Shown in pieces: positions 1 to 9,613 of a DNA stretch of 64,000 nt. The stretch's first letter is position 1. Each line of letters begins with the position of its first letter. This DNA comes from a virus. The translations under genes were made by a program, and so were the position numbers. Below the pieces are notes generated by a model. The model saw only the letters and a program-made list of their open reading frames with translations, searched no databases and was not told the origin of the DNA. The stretch lies in IMG/VR virus record IMGVR_UViG_3300035183_000733, positions 276,496 through 340,495 of that record; one strand, given 5' to 3'.

Positions 1-285
1 TGGGCGGTAATTTCGGCTACGCAGGTCAAGCAGTCAGTGTTTGATACCAATGACATGTCTATGGGCGCTGCGTCCGAATCGTCAGGGCTCGTGGCCACGG
101 TCGACCTCATGATGGGTATAATCCAGGACCCGCTCATGTACGCCAACAAGAAGTACAAGCTGAAAGTGCTCGCCAACCGGCACGAGGGGTACAAGAACGC
201 ATCCAAGATATTCGACATAGACTACAAGTACATGAGGATAAGCGAGGACCCTACTACGGGTATCATGGAGGACACATTCGATTAA
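1..285 (+). CDS. 41: Replicative DNA helicase, C-terminal fragment (T4 gp41-like)
   Basis: The frame is open from the first base of the window, so only the last 94 residues are present. They read like the end of a DnaB-type RecA core: WAVISATQVKQS, then an ESSGLVATVD segment matching the ESFGLPATAD region of T4 gp41, then a short basic tail. In T4 this enzyme unwinds duplex DNA ahead of the replication fork. It sits just upstream of recombination genes. The GTG at 37 is not a start, because coding continues upstream of it. The helicase identity is fairly secure, but Walker motifs lie outside the window. Confidence 0.75.
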   Translation, partial: WAVISATQVKQSVFDTNDMSMGAASESSGLVATVDLMMGIIQDPLMYANKKYKLKVLANRHEGYKNASKIFDIDYKYMRISEDPTTGIMEDTFD

Positions 286-295
286 AAATAACAAC

Positions 296-1159
296 ATGAA
301 CAATGAAACTGACAGAAAGCAACAGCACGCAAACAATGGTTACGGAGAAGAGACCGGAGCCATCAATATCGATCCATACTCGGACGAGATTCTCGAGGAG
401 GCTCTGGAATCTGATCAGGGCGCCATTCACATATTTGGCAAGCGGCCGGATGGAGTTCTAAGGAACAATCTGGAAGAACCAAATATAATAGGAATAGGAA
501 TACTCCTAAATATGAAAAAGAGCAAAAAAGACAAGAAGCCGGCCAAGCCAACGGCTCGCTCAGTATTCGGTGGCGACGAACCCGCGTCGGGCGGTTCCGC
601 TGGCAGGCGCGAGTTTATGAAGGACGGCAAGAAGTATTCCTACTCTAAACTTAGCTTCGACGAGTTTGATATACAGGAAAGTAAGAAGGGCAATAATACC
701 GCGTCAAAGACCGCGCCGCGCCAAGAGGATAAGATCTTCGGCAACACATACAACACTGGCAGCACTGAGACTCACAAACTGCCCGACATAAAGGTCAACG
801 ATGAATATGCTGATGCGAGGCTCGACGATTGCTACAACTCGGAACAGTACATGGTCAGGCGAGAGTTGCTCAACAAGGTATACGAGATATACAACAACTC
901 GCAGTGGAAGGGACTACCTAAAGACAAGAAGTTCCCGAAGGAGCTGGCGCCGTTCATATTCAACGACCTCTGGAACGGACTGAACAATGGGTCGGGGTAT
1001 TCCGCGATGGACATGTTTATAGCCATCGCCGAGTTCATGGACACATCGTACGAGAAAGTGTACGAGGCGGCAGGACTGAAGGTCAAGACCATGGTTATTC
1101 AGGAGCTCGAGGGCAAGTACGCCATACTATCAAAAAAGAAACGAAACAGACTATTCTAA
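296..1159 (+). CDS. Hypothetical protein, 287 aa
   Basis: Not recognised. The N-terminal ~60 residues are polar and acidic, followed by a Lys/Ser/Gly-rich linker (about 65-150) and a compact alpha-helical C-terminal domain (about 165-287) rich in aromatic and charged residues, ending in a basic stretch KKKRNR. No signal peptide or membrane segment is seen. It starts 11 bases after the helicase stop and its stop overlaps the next start (TAATG), so it belongs to the same transcription unit. The location next to helicase and gp46/47 suggests a role in DNA metabolism, which is inference only. Confidence 0.6.
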   Translation: MNNETDRKQQHANNGYGEETGAINIDPYSDEILEEALESDQGAIHIFGKRPDGVLRNNLEEPNIIGIGILLNMKKSKKDKKPAKPTARSVFGGDEPASGGSAGRREFMKDGKKYSYSKLSFDEFDIQESKKGNNTASKTAPRQEDKIFGNTYNTGSTETHKLPDIKVNDEYADARLDDCYNSEQYMVRRELLNKVYEIYNNSQWKGLPKDKKFPKELAPFIFNDLWNGLNNGSGYSAMDMFIAIAEFMDTSYEKVYEAAGLKVKTMVIQELEGKYAILSKKKRNRLF

Positions 1160-1737
1160 TGATAAAGGTAAATTCAAACATCACGTGGGACCAGTCGAAG
1201 ATACTGGATACGTGGAGACCGGTTTTGGAAAAGGCCGGAGTGCGCGAGGACTTGATGCAGTTCGCCGCCAATTATGCTCACTGTCACACATTGAGGGACA
1301 ATAATGCTACCAGTATTTTTTCGAACCAAAAGGAAACTCCATCTATGTTGCCGGTCGCAATTAAGATACTTACCATGCTTAACATAAATGGTAAAAACGT
1401 CCAGCTGACGACGGCACCAAATTATGAGTATATTGATGATGTTACAGAGAATATTGGATTTGGTGAAACTCACACATTCCAAGTATCCATAAATATACCA
1501 GTTACAGAACCAATTAGTTCATCGCTTGCCGAAGAACTTATGACCAAGAAACTGGCGGATATGATAAACTTCAATCTAAGGAGATTTGACACAATAGTAA
1601 TATACCTACTGGCAGAATCCAGCAGAATATCTGAGACCACACTCGCGCCCAAATTGTACATGAGATGCAGACTAAATTTCTGGGATAGAAACAGCGAGCC
1701 GGAGAACTTGTACCAGGTAAGTAATGATGGTGAATGA
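1159..1737 (+). CDS. Hypothetical protein, 192 aa
   Basis: Not recognised. It is soluble by composition, with an N-terminal helical part and a beta-rich C-terminal part. It overlaps the upstream gene by one base and the next gene by 14 bases, which indicates translational coupling between helicase and gp47. Codon use is slightly more AT-rich than in its neighbours. Confidence 0.55.
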   Translation: MIKVNSNITWDQSKILDTWRPVLEKAGVREDLMQFAANYAHCHTLRDNNATSIFSNQKETPSMLPVAIKILTMLNINGKNVQLTTAPNYEYIDDVTENIGFGETHTFQVSINIPVTEPISSSLAEELMTKKLADMINFNLRRFDTIVIYLLAESSRISETTLAPKLYMRCRLNFWDRNSEPENLYQVSNDGE

Positions 1738-1924
1738 TGGTGAACAATACCATATCACGAGAGTAAATGTGGTGGACAAAGATTCGTACATTGCCGCAAA
1801 GGATAGTTACATGACAGCCATAAATGAATCCGACGTTTTGCGTCTCGCGGAAGAAATTGAGGCGAAGGCAGAAACATTGAAGAACTCCGCGTCTATACTT
1901 AGACGAGCTATATTCGAAAAATAA
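1724..1924 (+). CDS. Small coiled-coil protein, 66 aa
   Basis: A short ORF overlapping both neighbours, by 14 bases upstream and one base downstream. The C-terminal half (residues ~30-66) is a strongly charged amphipathic helix with heptad-like Leu/Ile spacing. The function is unknown. Position and overlaps support it being a real gene in the operon leading into gp47. The second Met codon (1727) is an alternative start. Confidence 0.5.
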   Translation: MMVNDGEQYHITRVNVVDKDSYIAAKDSYMTAINESDVLRLAEEIEAKAETLKNSASILRRAIFEK

Positions 1925-3039
1925 TGGTTACAAATTTCCCAGCAGCGAAGCGTGTCTGGTTCATAACGGACATCCATTTTGGCGTGCGGAGCAACCTCGT
2001 GGAGTGGATGGACATCCAGGAAGACTACTTCCTTAATTGGTTCATACCTCTGTGCGAGCGCGAGTATAAGCCTGGCGACATACTCATGGTCGGCGGCGAT
2101 GTGTTCGACAGCCGCAATGCCATAAACCTGCGCGTGCTCAATCTCGGCATGACCGTGTTCCAGAAGCTGTCCAGCATATTCAAGGACGGCATAATCTGCA
2201 TACTCGGTAACCACGATTGTTACCTCAAGTCTTCTAACGACATTAACTCGTTAAAGCCCATCGGTTTCATCCCAGGCGTCCACCTTTATGAGGAGCCGGT
2301 ATCTGTGAAACTCGGACACACCAAATGGTTATTGATGCCATGGAGGAAGAACCACGAGGAGGAAGGCAAGTGTGTCCAAGAGCTCGGCATCGGAAACGAC
2401 TTTTTATTGTGTCATGCAGACATCGCCGGTATGAAGTTCAATAAGAACGTGGAAGTCACTCACGGTTGTGACATAAGTACGTACAAGCAGTTCAAGCGCG
2501 TGTACTCTGGTCACATACATTTCGCACAGAAGAAGGCAAACGTTAATATGCTTGGCGCGCCTTATCAGCTAACGCGTTCTGACTCGGGTAATGCTAAGGG
2601 TGTTACCATTCTCGATTTATCTACGGACGAAGAAACTTGGATAGAGAACACATATTCCCCAAGGTTCTTATCTTACAAGTTGGACTCGCTACTTGACATG
2701 ACGCCAGAAGAAGCGAGACAGCGATTCAAGAATAATTTTGTCGACTTGCACGTAGAGTCGAACGATATGTTCAAAGTACCGGTAAGCACGTTCTTGTCGT
2801 ACGTTGAGGGATGCTACCGCGAGGTTAACTTCAGACCGACACAGGACAACCTTATAGATCTGAACGAAAATAAGCTCGACAACTTTGACTCTGAACTGAG
2901 TATACCCTCGCTCATAAAGAATTATGTCGATGCCACCGGATTCGGTGATACGGAAAAAAACAGATTGTTGAACACACTAAATTTCTTGCACACCCAGGCC
3001 GAGGAACGCAAGAACAAAGAAAGGATGCCAGACTTATGA
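1924..3039 (+). CDS. 47: Recombination endonuclease subunit, SbcD/Mre11-type (T4 gp47)
   Basis: A calcineurin-like metallophosphoesterase with all expected metal-binding motifs in order: ITDIHFG (DxH, residues ~16-22), GGDVFD (~58-63), GNHD (~96-99) and SGHIHF (~195-200). The length (371 aa) is close to T4 gp47 (339 aa). In T4 it pairs with gp46 to process double-strand ends for recombination-dependent replication. The partner gene overlaps it by four bases immediately downstream (ATGA), the classical gene order. The beta-rich C-terminal part (about 230-371) probably binds gp46. Confidence 0.93.
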   Translation: MVTNFPAAKRVWFITDIHFGVRSNLVEWMDIQEDYFLNWFIPLCEREYKPGDILMVGGDVFDSRNAINLRVLNLGMTVFQKLSSIFKDGIICILGNHDCYLKSSNDINSLKPIGFIPGVHLYEEPVSVKLGHTKWLLMPWRKNHEEEGKCVQELGIGNDFLLCHADIAGMKFNKNVEVTHGCDISTYKQFKRVYSGHIHFAQKKANVNMLGAPYQLTRSDSGNAKGVTILDLSTDEETWIENTYSPRFLSYKLDSLLDMTPEEARQRFKNNFVDLHVESNDMFKVPVSTFLSYVEGCYREVNFRPTQDNLIDLNENKLDNFDSELSIPSLIKNYVDATGFGDTEKNRLLNTLNFLHTQAEERKNKERMPDL

Positions 3040-4709
3040 GATACGAAACAATAGAATTCAGAAACTTCGCAAGCTATGGCAACAAGGACCAGGTAATAGA
3101 CCTTCGTGGGCCTGCTGGGTTCTTTTTGATACTGGGCAAAAATGGCGCGGGCAAGTCCACAATATCGGATGCGATTAAGTTTGGTACATACGGCAAGGTG
3201 GACAAGAAAAGCCTGAAGGATCTCGCCAACAGGTCCAACAAGAACGGGTGGGTTAGATTAACTATAGACAGCAAGGGACGCAAGATAGTGTCGGAACGCA
3301 CCGTTATGCCAAACGGTATGGAGCTGTCCATAGACGGACAAGCATACGACAAGGCGAACTATAGCGGTCGTGGACCAAATGAGTATCTCTGCGAGGAGCT
3401 GCTTGATATTCCGTTCTACGTATTCACCAACGTAATATCATTGAACATAAACGACTTTAAGAGTTTCATGAGCATGGGGGCCAAGGATAAGCGCGAGATA
3501 GTAGACCGCGTACTTGGCTACTCCATATTAAATGAGATGAAGGAGATACTCGGCAAGAGCAGCAAGAGCCTCAAGGACAGCATCGATTCCCTGCACAGCA
3601 AACTGCAAGGCGCCAAGGTGTCACTCGATAGCTCGATGACCCAGCTCGAGGAGACGATGAAGAAGCTGCAGGAGAATAACGACGAGGAGATAGCGGACGT
3701 TGTAAAACAACTGGAGAGCTTCAAGAATCTTCTCAACCTGCAGTCGGAGAAGGTCAAGGAGTTTCGCATAAGAAAGGAAGAGGTAGAGAAGGAAGCAAAC
3801 AAATACCTGGAGCTGATAACAAAGGCGAGAGGCACTGTCAAGTACGCGAACGATAGGCTCAAGTTATTCGACAACAATCAGTGCCCAGAATGTGGCGCGG
3901 ACCTCGATTCAGAATACCATGTGTCTTTGAAGCATGGGCTCGAGAAGGATCGCGACGTTGCGGCAGAGGAGGAGGCCAAACTGATAAAAGAAGCCAAGGC
4001 CGTCAAGGAGAGGAGGGACGCAATAAACCAGGAAGAACGTGACCTCATGGACAAGGGGTCTAAAATTCAGAGCAAGATAAGCGGGCTTAACACCATGCTG
4101 AAAAATCTCGAGTCTAACAAGAACTCGACTACTTCGACAGAGGGCTTACGTAATGTGATAGCGAGAGTAGAAGCGGAGATGAAAGAATGGGCGGACCAGC
4201 GAGCTATCGACGAGGAGAAGCTCGCATGGAACAAAGTTGTGGAAGAGGCGGTTGGCGAGAACGGCATAAAGAAACTCGTGATGCAGAGAATAATACCCGC
4301 GTTCAATAACGAGATATACAGCATGATGCTCCAGATGCACCTCGACTACCAGGTGACGTTCGATGAGAACTTCGACGCAAAGCTGTACCACCTCGGCGAG
4401 GAGATCTCGCCAGCGACGCTCAGCTTCGGCGAGAGTAAGAAGGTGGACTTCGTAATACTCGTGGCCTGGATAAGGCTTATGAAGATGAAGTTCCCGACAC
4501 TAAACCTGTTGTTCCTCGACGAGATATTCTCCTCGGTTGACCAGGACGGAATACACTCTATCTTGCAGATCTTAAACAAGCTGTGCCACGAATTGAACCT
4601 CAATATTTTCGTAATATCACACAATCCGCTCCCGCAGGAGGTATTCGACTACAAGATAGAAATAGAGAAGAAAGATGGGTTCTCCAACCTGCGAATAGAA
4701 AAGGCGTGA
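3036..4709 (+). CDS. 46: Recombination endonuclease ATPase, SbcC/Rad50-type (T4 gp46)
   Basis: An SMC-like ATPase. Walker A GKNGAGKST lies at about residues 33-41, a long coiled coil spans ~170-400 and is split by a zinc hook CPECG near residue 283, the ABC signature LSFGESKK is near 462 and Walker B LLFLDE near 491. The length of 557 aa matches T4 gp46 (560 aa). It forms the Mre11/Rad50-like complex with the overlapping upstream gp47. Reading is clean from ATG to TGA. Confidence 0.95.
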   Translation: MRYETIEFRNFASYGNKDQVIDLRGPAGFFLILGKNGAGKSTISDAIKFGTYGKVDKKSLKDLANRSNKNGWVRLTIDSKGRKIVSERTVMPNGMELSIDGQAYDKANYSGRGPNEYLCEELLDIPFYVFTNVISLNINDFKSFMSMGAKDKREIVDRVLGYSILNEMKEILGKSSKSLKDSIDSLHSKLQGAKVSLDSSMTQLEETMKKLQENNDEEIADVVKQLESFKNLLNLQSEKVKEFRIRKEEVEKEANKYLELITKARGTVKYANDRLKLFDNNQCPECGADLDSEYHVSLKHGLEKDRDVAAEEEAKLIKEAKAVKERRDAINQEERDLMDKGSKIQSKISGLNTMLKNLESNKNSTTSTEGLRNVIARVEAEMKEWADQRAIDEEKLAWNKVVEEAVGENGIKKLVMQRIIPAFNNEIYSMMLQMHLDYQVTFDENFDAKLYHLGEEISPATLSFGESKKVDFVILVAWIRLMKMKFPTLNLLFLDEIFSSVDQDGIHSILQILNKLCHELNLNIFVISHNPLPQEVFDYKIEIEKKDGFSNLRIEKA

Positions 4710-4717
4710 TATATAAA
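4710..4717 (+). promoter_or_regulatory. Candidate late promoter TATATAAA
   Basis: A TATATAAA box directly after the gp46 stop and 18 bases before the start of a tail gene. It resembles the T4 late consensus TATAAATA, and the same core recurs before other morphogenesis genes in this window. Confidence 0.5.
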
Positions 4718-4734
4718 GAAAATATTCACAGACC

Positions 4735-5592
4735 TTGCCATTCAATGATAAGTATAATACTGACGATGTGCTGCTTAGGTGCATCGCAATTGGGCTCCTG
4801 GACTTCCTGAATAAGAAGGTCTACATCACCCAGGTGGTGTCGGACGAGGACGTGAGGCAGATCCCGGTGCCGTTCTTCTATGCGATGTACGGCAGCGAGA
4901 GGTTCTTGCAAGACTTCTACATAAACTACCAGTCCAATTGCGACGGTCCTACGTTCACAGAGGGCAACACCGATCCGGTGCCGAGGGGCGTCATCAATCT
5001 TACCGCCATGACCATAAACACGGCGGCCCTGACCAACAAGTTCAACCGCGGTACATACAACAAGGAGGTTGACGGCAGCATACAGGCATTCTCGGCTTTC
5101 CTGAATGTCATACCCCTGACCTTGACTTACGACGTGGAGATTCTATCAAACACGTTGGTCGAGGCGTACAAGATAATTCAGGAGACTATAGCTACGTTCT
5201 ATAAGGCAGCCACCTTCGCGGTAGATTACAAGGGAATGCGCATACCCCTACAGGTGGGGTTCTCCCAGGATTACGCGATCGAGAAGCCGATAACCTTCAC
5301 TTACGGGGACGATACCAGCAAGGCAATATCCATAAAGTTCACACTCGAGATGGAGGCATACCAGCCTGTTCTTGACGCCACAACGGAGATGTTCAGGGGC
5401 AAAACAATGCACCACGGTATTGGAAACGAGATGTTTTCGTATTCTGGGGTATCTGGCGTGTTCGCTAAGTTGTCTGTGGACGTGGACCCGCAAATGACCG
5501 ACATAAAGAATGAGACCGATGCTAATGGTAACCCAGTGGAACCAGGAATATCGGGGATAAACGGACCGCCGCCCCCGCAAATACCAGCCTGA
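4735..5592 (+). CDS. 15: Tail sheath stabiliser / tail completion protein (T4 gp15-like)
   Basis: The pattern of T4 gp15 is visible: an N-terminal segment KKVYITQVVSDED followed by IPVPFFYAMYGSERF (compare the VPITYASKEHF region of gp15), then a central LTYDVEILSNTLVEAYKIIQ block (compare IYELSIFTRYEDDMFQIVEQ), and a Pro/Gly-rich tail. The length is 285 aa versus 272 in T4. gp15 caps the tail tube and sheath and joins the tail to the head. The only plausible start is TTG at 4735, since there is no in-frame ATG nearby. It lies just behind a late-type promoter box. Confidence 0.72.
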   Translation: MPFNDKYNTDDVLLRCIAIGLLDFLNKKVYITQVVSDEDVRQIPVPFFYAMYGSERFLQDFYINYQSNCDGPTFTEGNTDPVPRGVINLTAMTINTAALTNKFNRGTYNKEVDGSIQAFSAFLNVIPLTLTYDVEILSNTLVEAYKIIQETIATFYKAATFAVDYKGMRIPLQVGFSQDYAIEKPITFTYGDDTSKAISIKFTLEMEAYQPVLDATTEMFRGKTMHHGIGNEMFSYSGVSGVFAKLSVDVDPQMTDIKNETDANGNPVEPGISGINGPPPPQIPA

Positions 5593-5629
5593 TGAAGTAA
5601 AAGGACGGAATTTTCGACGGTTTGCTCGA

Positions 5630-5640
5630 TATATATAAAA
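5630..5640 (+). promoter_or_regulatory. Candidate late promoter TATATATAAAA
   Basis: The TATATATAAAA box lies 24 bases before the ATG at 5664 and shares the core seen upstream of the sheath, tube and other late genes. Confidence 0.5.
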
Positions 5641-5663
5641 GGAAAATAAAAACTCTATAAAAG

Positions 5664-8591
5664 ATGAATTTGAGAGAGAAAATCCAGGCTCTGTGCAACA
5701 GCACCACTTCTGCAGAAGTAAGGGCCATCTGCGAATCTTTCTTGCAGAGCGCAGAGCCTGCAAAAGTCGCCGAAACTTCGCTGTTCGAGAGCCTAAACGG
5801 TCTTAAGGCCGACTCTCAGGTCAACGCGCTGTTGACTGAACAGGAGAACCTACAGAAAGGAATACACGGCATCCAAGCCACAATATCCAAGAACGCCGCA
5901 GCCAACATCATGGCGAACTGGGGTGGGACCGGATCGCACAAGACATCCAACGTCGGCAATCACGTCAACAAGGTGATGATCCGCGAGAAGGCTCGGGAAG
6001 TTGAGAACGAAAAAGCGATACTCGAGGGTCTCAAAAAGATCGGCGACAAGGACCTGTCTGCCCAGCAGATGGTCAGCAAGCTCGAGCTCGCTTCGTACGG
6101 AGTGTCTGAGTCCATAGAGGCGCTCAAGAAGACAAACATGTCCAAGCACCCGCAGTTCAAGTACATCCTCGAGAAGTTCGAGGGATACGTGAACAGCAAC
6201 ATATCTGAGTCGAAGATAGTGACCGACTACGTGTCGAGCATATCTCCGTTCACGTGGGACAAGGAAGTTTCCGAGTCGTACAACAAGGTTAAATCCAACC
6301 TCGAGGGCAAAGCTGCCATAGTTGAGGTGCAGAACGCGATATTCGACATAAGGAACACCGACACCAGGGGGTTCTTTTCCTCGGTAGTCGAGAAGCTCAC
6401 AAACTGGGTCAACAACGAAAAACGCAACGTGCCGACGCTCATCAAGGAGATGAAGTCGTACCAGTTCAACTCAATCGTTAGGAACCTCACCAACAAGCTT
6501 ATGCTCATGGAGAACTCCAAGGGCACACAGTTCAACGTGCCAGTGAGTGGATCCAACTGCACAATATCCAACATCTACTCGCCTGTTATCATGAAGTCTG
6601 GCTTCCGGATTTTCAAGGCCGGCAACAACTTCTACGCTGCGAACAGCGCTGGCATCAACAAGATGTCAGAGGCGCAGGTAAACGCACTCCCTAAGGAATA
6701 CCTCGAACTTTGCGAGGCATTCTTTAACGAGTCCGTTAAAGTAGCAAACGATAATATCGTAGTTTACGTAGGCAAGCACAAGGTTACAATCGGCGATTCT
6801 ATCAAGGTAAACGAGCAGGAAGTTACCCTCAATACCCTCGGCAGCACGCTGATGAACTACTCACAGGGAACCATCTTCGGTTCTACGAGCCCTATGATTA
6901 AGGTGGCCGTAAAGCTCGCTGAGAGCGCAGCATCCATCATGGAGATTGACTTCGGTAAGGCCATATTCTCTAACCTGTACGAAGGTACTGGTGTTTATAT
7001 GTTCCGTTGCGCAGACAAGGTTTACCTCAACAAGGTCAATCCTTCTATGAACGAGAATAAGTTCTTCGAGGCTAACGGTATGCAAGCCGTAAAATTCGTT
7101 AAGAACTTCTTGAGCTACAACGTATCTGAATCTCTCGCAGACCTTCTGACTGGTGACGCCAAGAAGAAGTCCGATATGGAGAAGAATCTCGGCGTTGTTA
7201 TGAATAACATCAACTTGCTCGAGGGCGAACTCAACAAGATTGAGAACGCAATATCGGCAAACCCTGAGATAGCCGATGTTCCAGAAATATTGGCCGCTAA
7301 AGAACTCGTATCCGCCGAGCTCAACAACGCAAGATCATCTTGGCAAGAGCTGAACACCGAACTTAAGAAGTTCGAGAACGCTGATGAAGAGGAAGAGGGC
7401 GAGCCTGTAGAGATTAAGGATGAGGAACCGGAGGGCGATAAGCCAGCCGAGGAGCCTGGAGTTCCTGCAGAACCAACTCCCACAGACATTCCTTCTACAG
7501 ACGGTGCGCCAGCTGCATCGTCAGCCGAAGTAGTTAACGTGGGACTTGCTGGGGCGGAAGGAGCGCAAGTACAGACACAAGCTATACAAGGTAACGACCA
7601 CATAGATGCCAACGCAGCTGCGGCAGAACCAGCAGCGCCTGGAGCTGCAGTTGTCGACGCGGGATTTGCGGGAGCTGAAGGCAGCCAGACACCGGTAGCT
7701 GATGGCAGCAACCTCGCAGACGTTACTGCGGTACAACCTACATCTACAAACGCCGAGATAACAATACCAGATAACCTCGCGCCTAACGCGCAGGATGCTC
7801 CTGCAGTTGATTCAGCACCTTCGGTAGATCCTAACCCGGCAAATGCACCTGGCGAGGAACCTGCACAGGAACCAACCGCTGATGCGGCCAATGCTGAAGG
7901 CAGAGAAGGCGCGGTAGTAGAACCGGCGGCACAGGACCAGGGTGAGGAGAAGTCTAACGAGGCGCTCAACACTAATGTCCAGGTTAAGCTCAAGGGTTCC
8001 GACAGAATGGGAAAAATCACGGCATCTAACACAACGGAACATACGTTCACGATTCTATGGGATGACGGCGGGTCCGGAAACTACAACGAGGACCAACTCG
8101 AAGAGATAAAGCCTAAATCGGCAGACAACCAAGCGGCCAATGCTGCCGCAGCTAAGGACGCCGCTAAAGAAGTAGCTGAGAACGAGCAGGCACCAGAGGG
8201 ATCCGATGCTAACGCGCCTGAGAATCTCGATGTGTACGTAAAGGGCACGATTACCATCAACTTCGGTCCTTACAAAGAGGGCGAGCAGGTCGAGATAAAC
8301 GCGGCCGATTACACGGCAGCCGGTGACGACGATCCAGTTAAGATCAAGGAGCCTAAGGAGGACATCGGAACGCTTCCTAAGAAGTACGTAAAGATTGTCG
8401 AAGAGACACCAAAAGAGGAGATGAGTGAGTTGCAAACTAAGCTCGAAAGTGTTGTAAAAAATCTCGAGGAAATCGGAACATTTATCAAGGGAAATGATAA
8501 AATAGAAAGTAAGTTGATAGAAGAAGCGCTCGAAAAGCTTAAATCATATTCGGGAGCACTTTCGGGAGCACTTTCTAAAGAGAGTAAGTAA
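5664..8591 (+). CDS. Large structural protein with acidic Ala/Pro-rich region, 975 aa
   Basis: Not assigned to a family. Residues 1-570 are mostly helical. Residues ~570-840 are low complexity, rich in Ala, Pro, Glu and Asp, with a near-repeated motif (GLAGAEGAQ and GFAGAEGSQ, about 43 residues apart). Around 770-800 lies an SH3/KOW-like piece (VQVKLKGSDRMGKI). The last ~60 residues form a coiled coil. A late promoter upstream and a strong terminator downstream make it a monocistronic late unit. Size, abundance-type signals and position between tail completion and sigma genes suggest a virion or scaffold protein, which is inference. Confidence 0.6.
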   Translation: MNLREKIQALCNSTTSAEVRAICESFLQSAEPAKVAETSLFESLNGLKADSQVNALLTEQENLQKGIHGIQATISKNAAANIMANWGGTGSHKTSNVGNHVNKVMIREKAREVENEKAILEGLKKIGDKDLSAQQMVSKLELASYGVSESIEALKKTNMSKHPQFKYILEKFEGYVNSNISESKIVTDYVSSISPFTWDKEVSESYNKVKSNLEGKAAIVEVQNAIFDIRNTDTRGFFSSVVEKLTNWVNNEKRNVPTLIKEMKSYQFNSIVRNLTNKLMLMENSKGTQFNVPVSGSNCTISNIYSPVIMKSGFRIFKAGNNFYAANSAGINKMSEAQVNALPKEYLELCEAFFNESVKVANDNIVVYVGKHKVTIGDSIKVNEQEVTLNTLGSTLMNYSQGTIFGSTSPMIKVAVKLAESAASIMEIDFGKAIFSNLYEGTGVYMFRCADKVYLNKVNPSMNENKFFEANGMQAVKFVKNFLSYNVSESLADLLTGDAKKKSDMEKNLGVVMNNINLLEGELNKIENAISANPEIADVPEILAAKELVSAELNNARSSWQELNTELKKFENADEEEEGEPVEIKDEEPEGDKPAEEPGVPAEPTPTDIPSTDGAPAASSAEVVNVGLAGAEGAQVQTQAIQGNDHIDANAAAAEPAAPGAAVVDAGFAGAEGSQTPVADGSNLADVTAVQPTSTNAEITIPDNLAPNAQDAPAVDSAPSVDPNPANAPGEEPAQEPTADAANAEGREGAVVEPAAQDQGEEKSNEALNTNVQVKLKGSDRMGKITASNTTEHTFTILWDDGGSGNYNEDQLEEIKPKSADNQAANAAAAKDAAKEVAENEQAPEGSDANAPENLDVYVKGTITINFGPYKEGEQVEINAADYTAAGDDDPVKIKEPKEDIGTLPKKYVKIVEETPKEEMSELQTKLESVVKNLEEIGTFIKGNDKIESKLIEEALEKLKSYSGALSGALSKESK

Positions 8592-8596
8592 AGACT

Positions 8597-8626
8597 GAAC
8601 GGGGACTTAGTGCCCCGTTCCTTTTT
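8597..8626 (+). terminator. Rho-independent terminator
   Basis: An 8-bp GC-rich stem (GAACGGGG / CCCCGTTC) with an 8-base loop is followed by CTTTTT. It ends the 975-aa structural gene unit. Confidence 0.85.
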
Positions 8627-8649
8627 AAAAAAAAACAAGTTTCCCGTAC

Positions 8650-9000
8650 ATGGCAATTTATGTAAAGAATAGCGACCTGCTCGAGGAGATAATAGTGTCG
8701 AAGGAGCAGAAGAAGCTAACACCACGTGCGTTCGAGATGTTGATGAAAATCGCGAATGAGAGCAACAAGAAGCTGAGGTACAAAAACCCGCTCGACAAGG
8801 AGGATTGCATCTCCTCGGCCATCGAGGACCTTCTGAAGTACTGGGACAGGTTCGATCCGGCAAAGTCAAACAACCCTTTCGCGTTCTATACGCAGATTGC
8901 GAAGAATGGGTACGGCAAGGTATGGAAGAAGCTACACCCCGAGGGATTTGATAATATGCTTTCGCTCTCGCAGGACAATGTTCACAACAACTTCTGCTAA
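8650..9000 (+). CDS. 55: Late-transcription sigma factor (T4 gp55-like)
   Basis: The order of features matches T4 gp55: KEDCISSAIEDLLKYWDRFDP corresponds to the gp55 segment [20 protein letters not shown], followed by NPFAFYTQIAKNGYGKVWKK, corresponding to [20 protein letters not shown]. This is the conserved sigma region 2 that binds core polymerase and the -10 box. The protein is 116 aa, shorter than the 185 aa of T4 gp55. The missing part is at the C-terminus, where T4 carries its sliding-clamp contact. It is flanked by terminators, so it may be separately controlled. It presumably reads the TATATAAA boxes in the window. Confidence 0.72.
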   Translation: MAIYVKNSDLLEEIIVSKEQKKLTPRAFEMLMKIANESNKKLRYKNPLDKEDCISSAIEDLLKYWDRFDPAKSNNPFAFYTQIAKNGYGKVWKKLHPEGFDNMLSLSQDNVHNNFC

Positions 9001-9019
9001 GCACGAACAAACAAACTTG

Positions 9020-9044
9020 AGGGGCCTGACGAAGGCCCTTCATT
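9020..9044 (+). terminator. Terminator after the gp55-like gene
   Basis: A GGGCC / GGCCC stem with a short loop (CTGACGAAG region), followed by an AT-rich run. Confidence 0.65.
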
Positions 9045-9087
9045 ATTATTATTGGGAAATTGAAATTTAAATAAACGGGCTGCTGTT

Positions 9088-9597
9088 ATGAGTATAAAAA
9101 ATTTAAAGCCAAACCAGGGTCCTAACGGTAAGTATAAGCAAGGATATTTCCAATTAAAAAATCCCCAGAAATATGTAGGGGACCCTAACAAAGTGATATT
9201 CAGATCATCGTGGGAGTATAGATTCATGCAATGGTGTGATATACATCCTAAAATAGTTAAATGGGGAAGTGAGCCGGTACCAATCCCATACATAAATCCC
9301 GTACGAAGTGCTGAGAAAAAAACACAAGTTATAAATAACTACTACATCGACTTCTACATGGTTGCCGAGAAAGATGGCAAGCAGCAGGCGTACCTTGTCG
9401 AGGTCAAACCGGAGAAGCAGAAGTACCCGCCTGACCCGTCCAAGCTGAACGAGAACTGCACGGCTAAGCGCCTATCGCGCTATAATCAAGAGCTAAAGAC
9501 TTATCTCATAAATCAGGCAAAATGGGCTGCGGCTAAGCAGTACGCGGCATCTCGCGGCATGCTATTCAAGATAGCCGACGAGAACTTTTTGTTTTAA
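9088..9597 (+). CDS. 4: Head completion nuclease (T4 gp4-like)
   Basis: Clear correspondence to T4 gp4 (also called gp50/gp4): KYVGDPNKVIFRSSWEYRFMQWCD then KIVKWGSEPVPIPY, then YYIDFYMV and LVEVKPEKQ, matching the YRGDPKKITYRSNWE, WGSETAVIPY, FMDIW and IEIKPKKE blocks. The DF...EVK arrangement is that of a PD-(D/E)XK nuclease. gp4 acts on filled heads before tails join. The length of 169 aa compares with 150 in T4. ATG at 9088 is the obvious start. Confidence 0.85.
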   Translation: MSIKNLKPNQGPNGKYKQGYFQLKNPQKYVGDPNKVIFRSSWEYRFMQWCDIHPKIVKWGSEPVPIPYINPVRSAEKKTQVINNYYIDFYMVAEKDGKQQAYLVEVKPEKQKYPPDPSKLNENCTAKRLSRYNQELKTYLINQAKWAAAKQYAASRGMLFKIADENFLF

Positions 9598-9613
9598 CCA
9601 CGTATAAAGGACA

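Noticed and set aside
7115-8050. A 311-codon open frame on the minus strand
   Set aside because: It mirrors the Ala/Pro/Glu-rich region of the 975-aa plus-strand protein and has a biased Ser/Ala composition with no start context; an antisense shadow.
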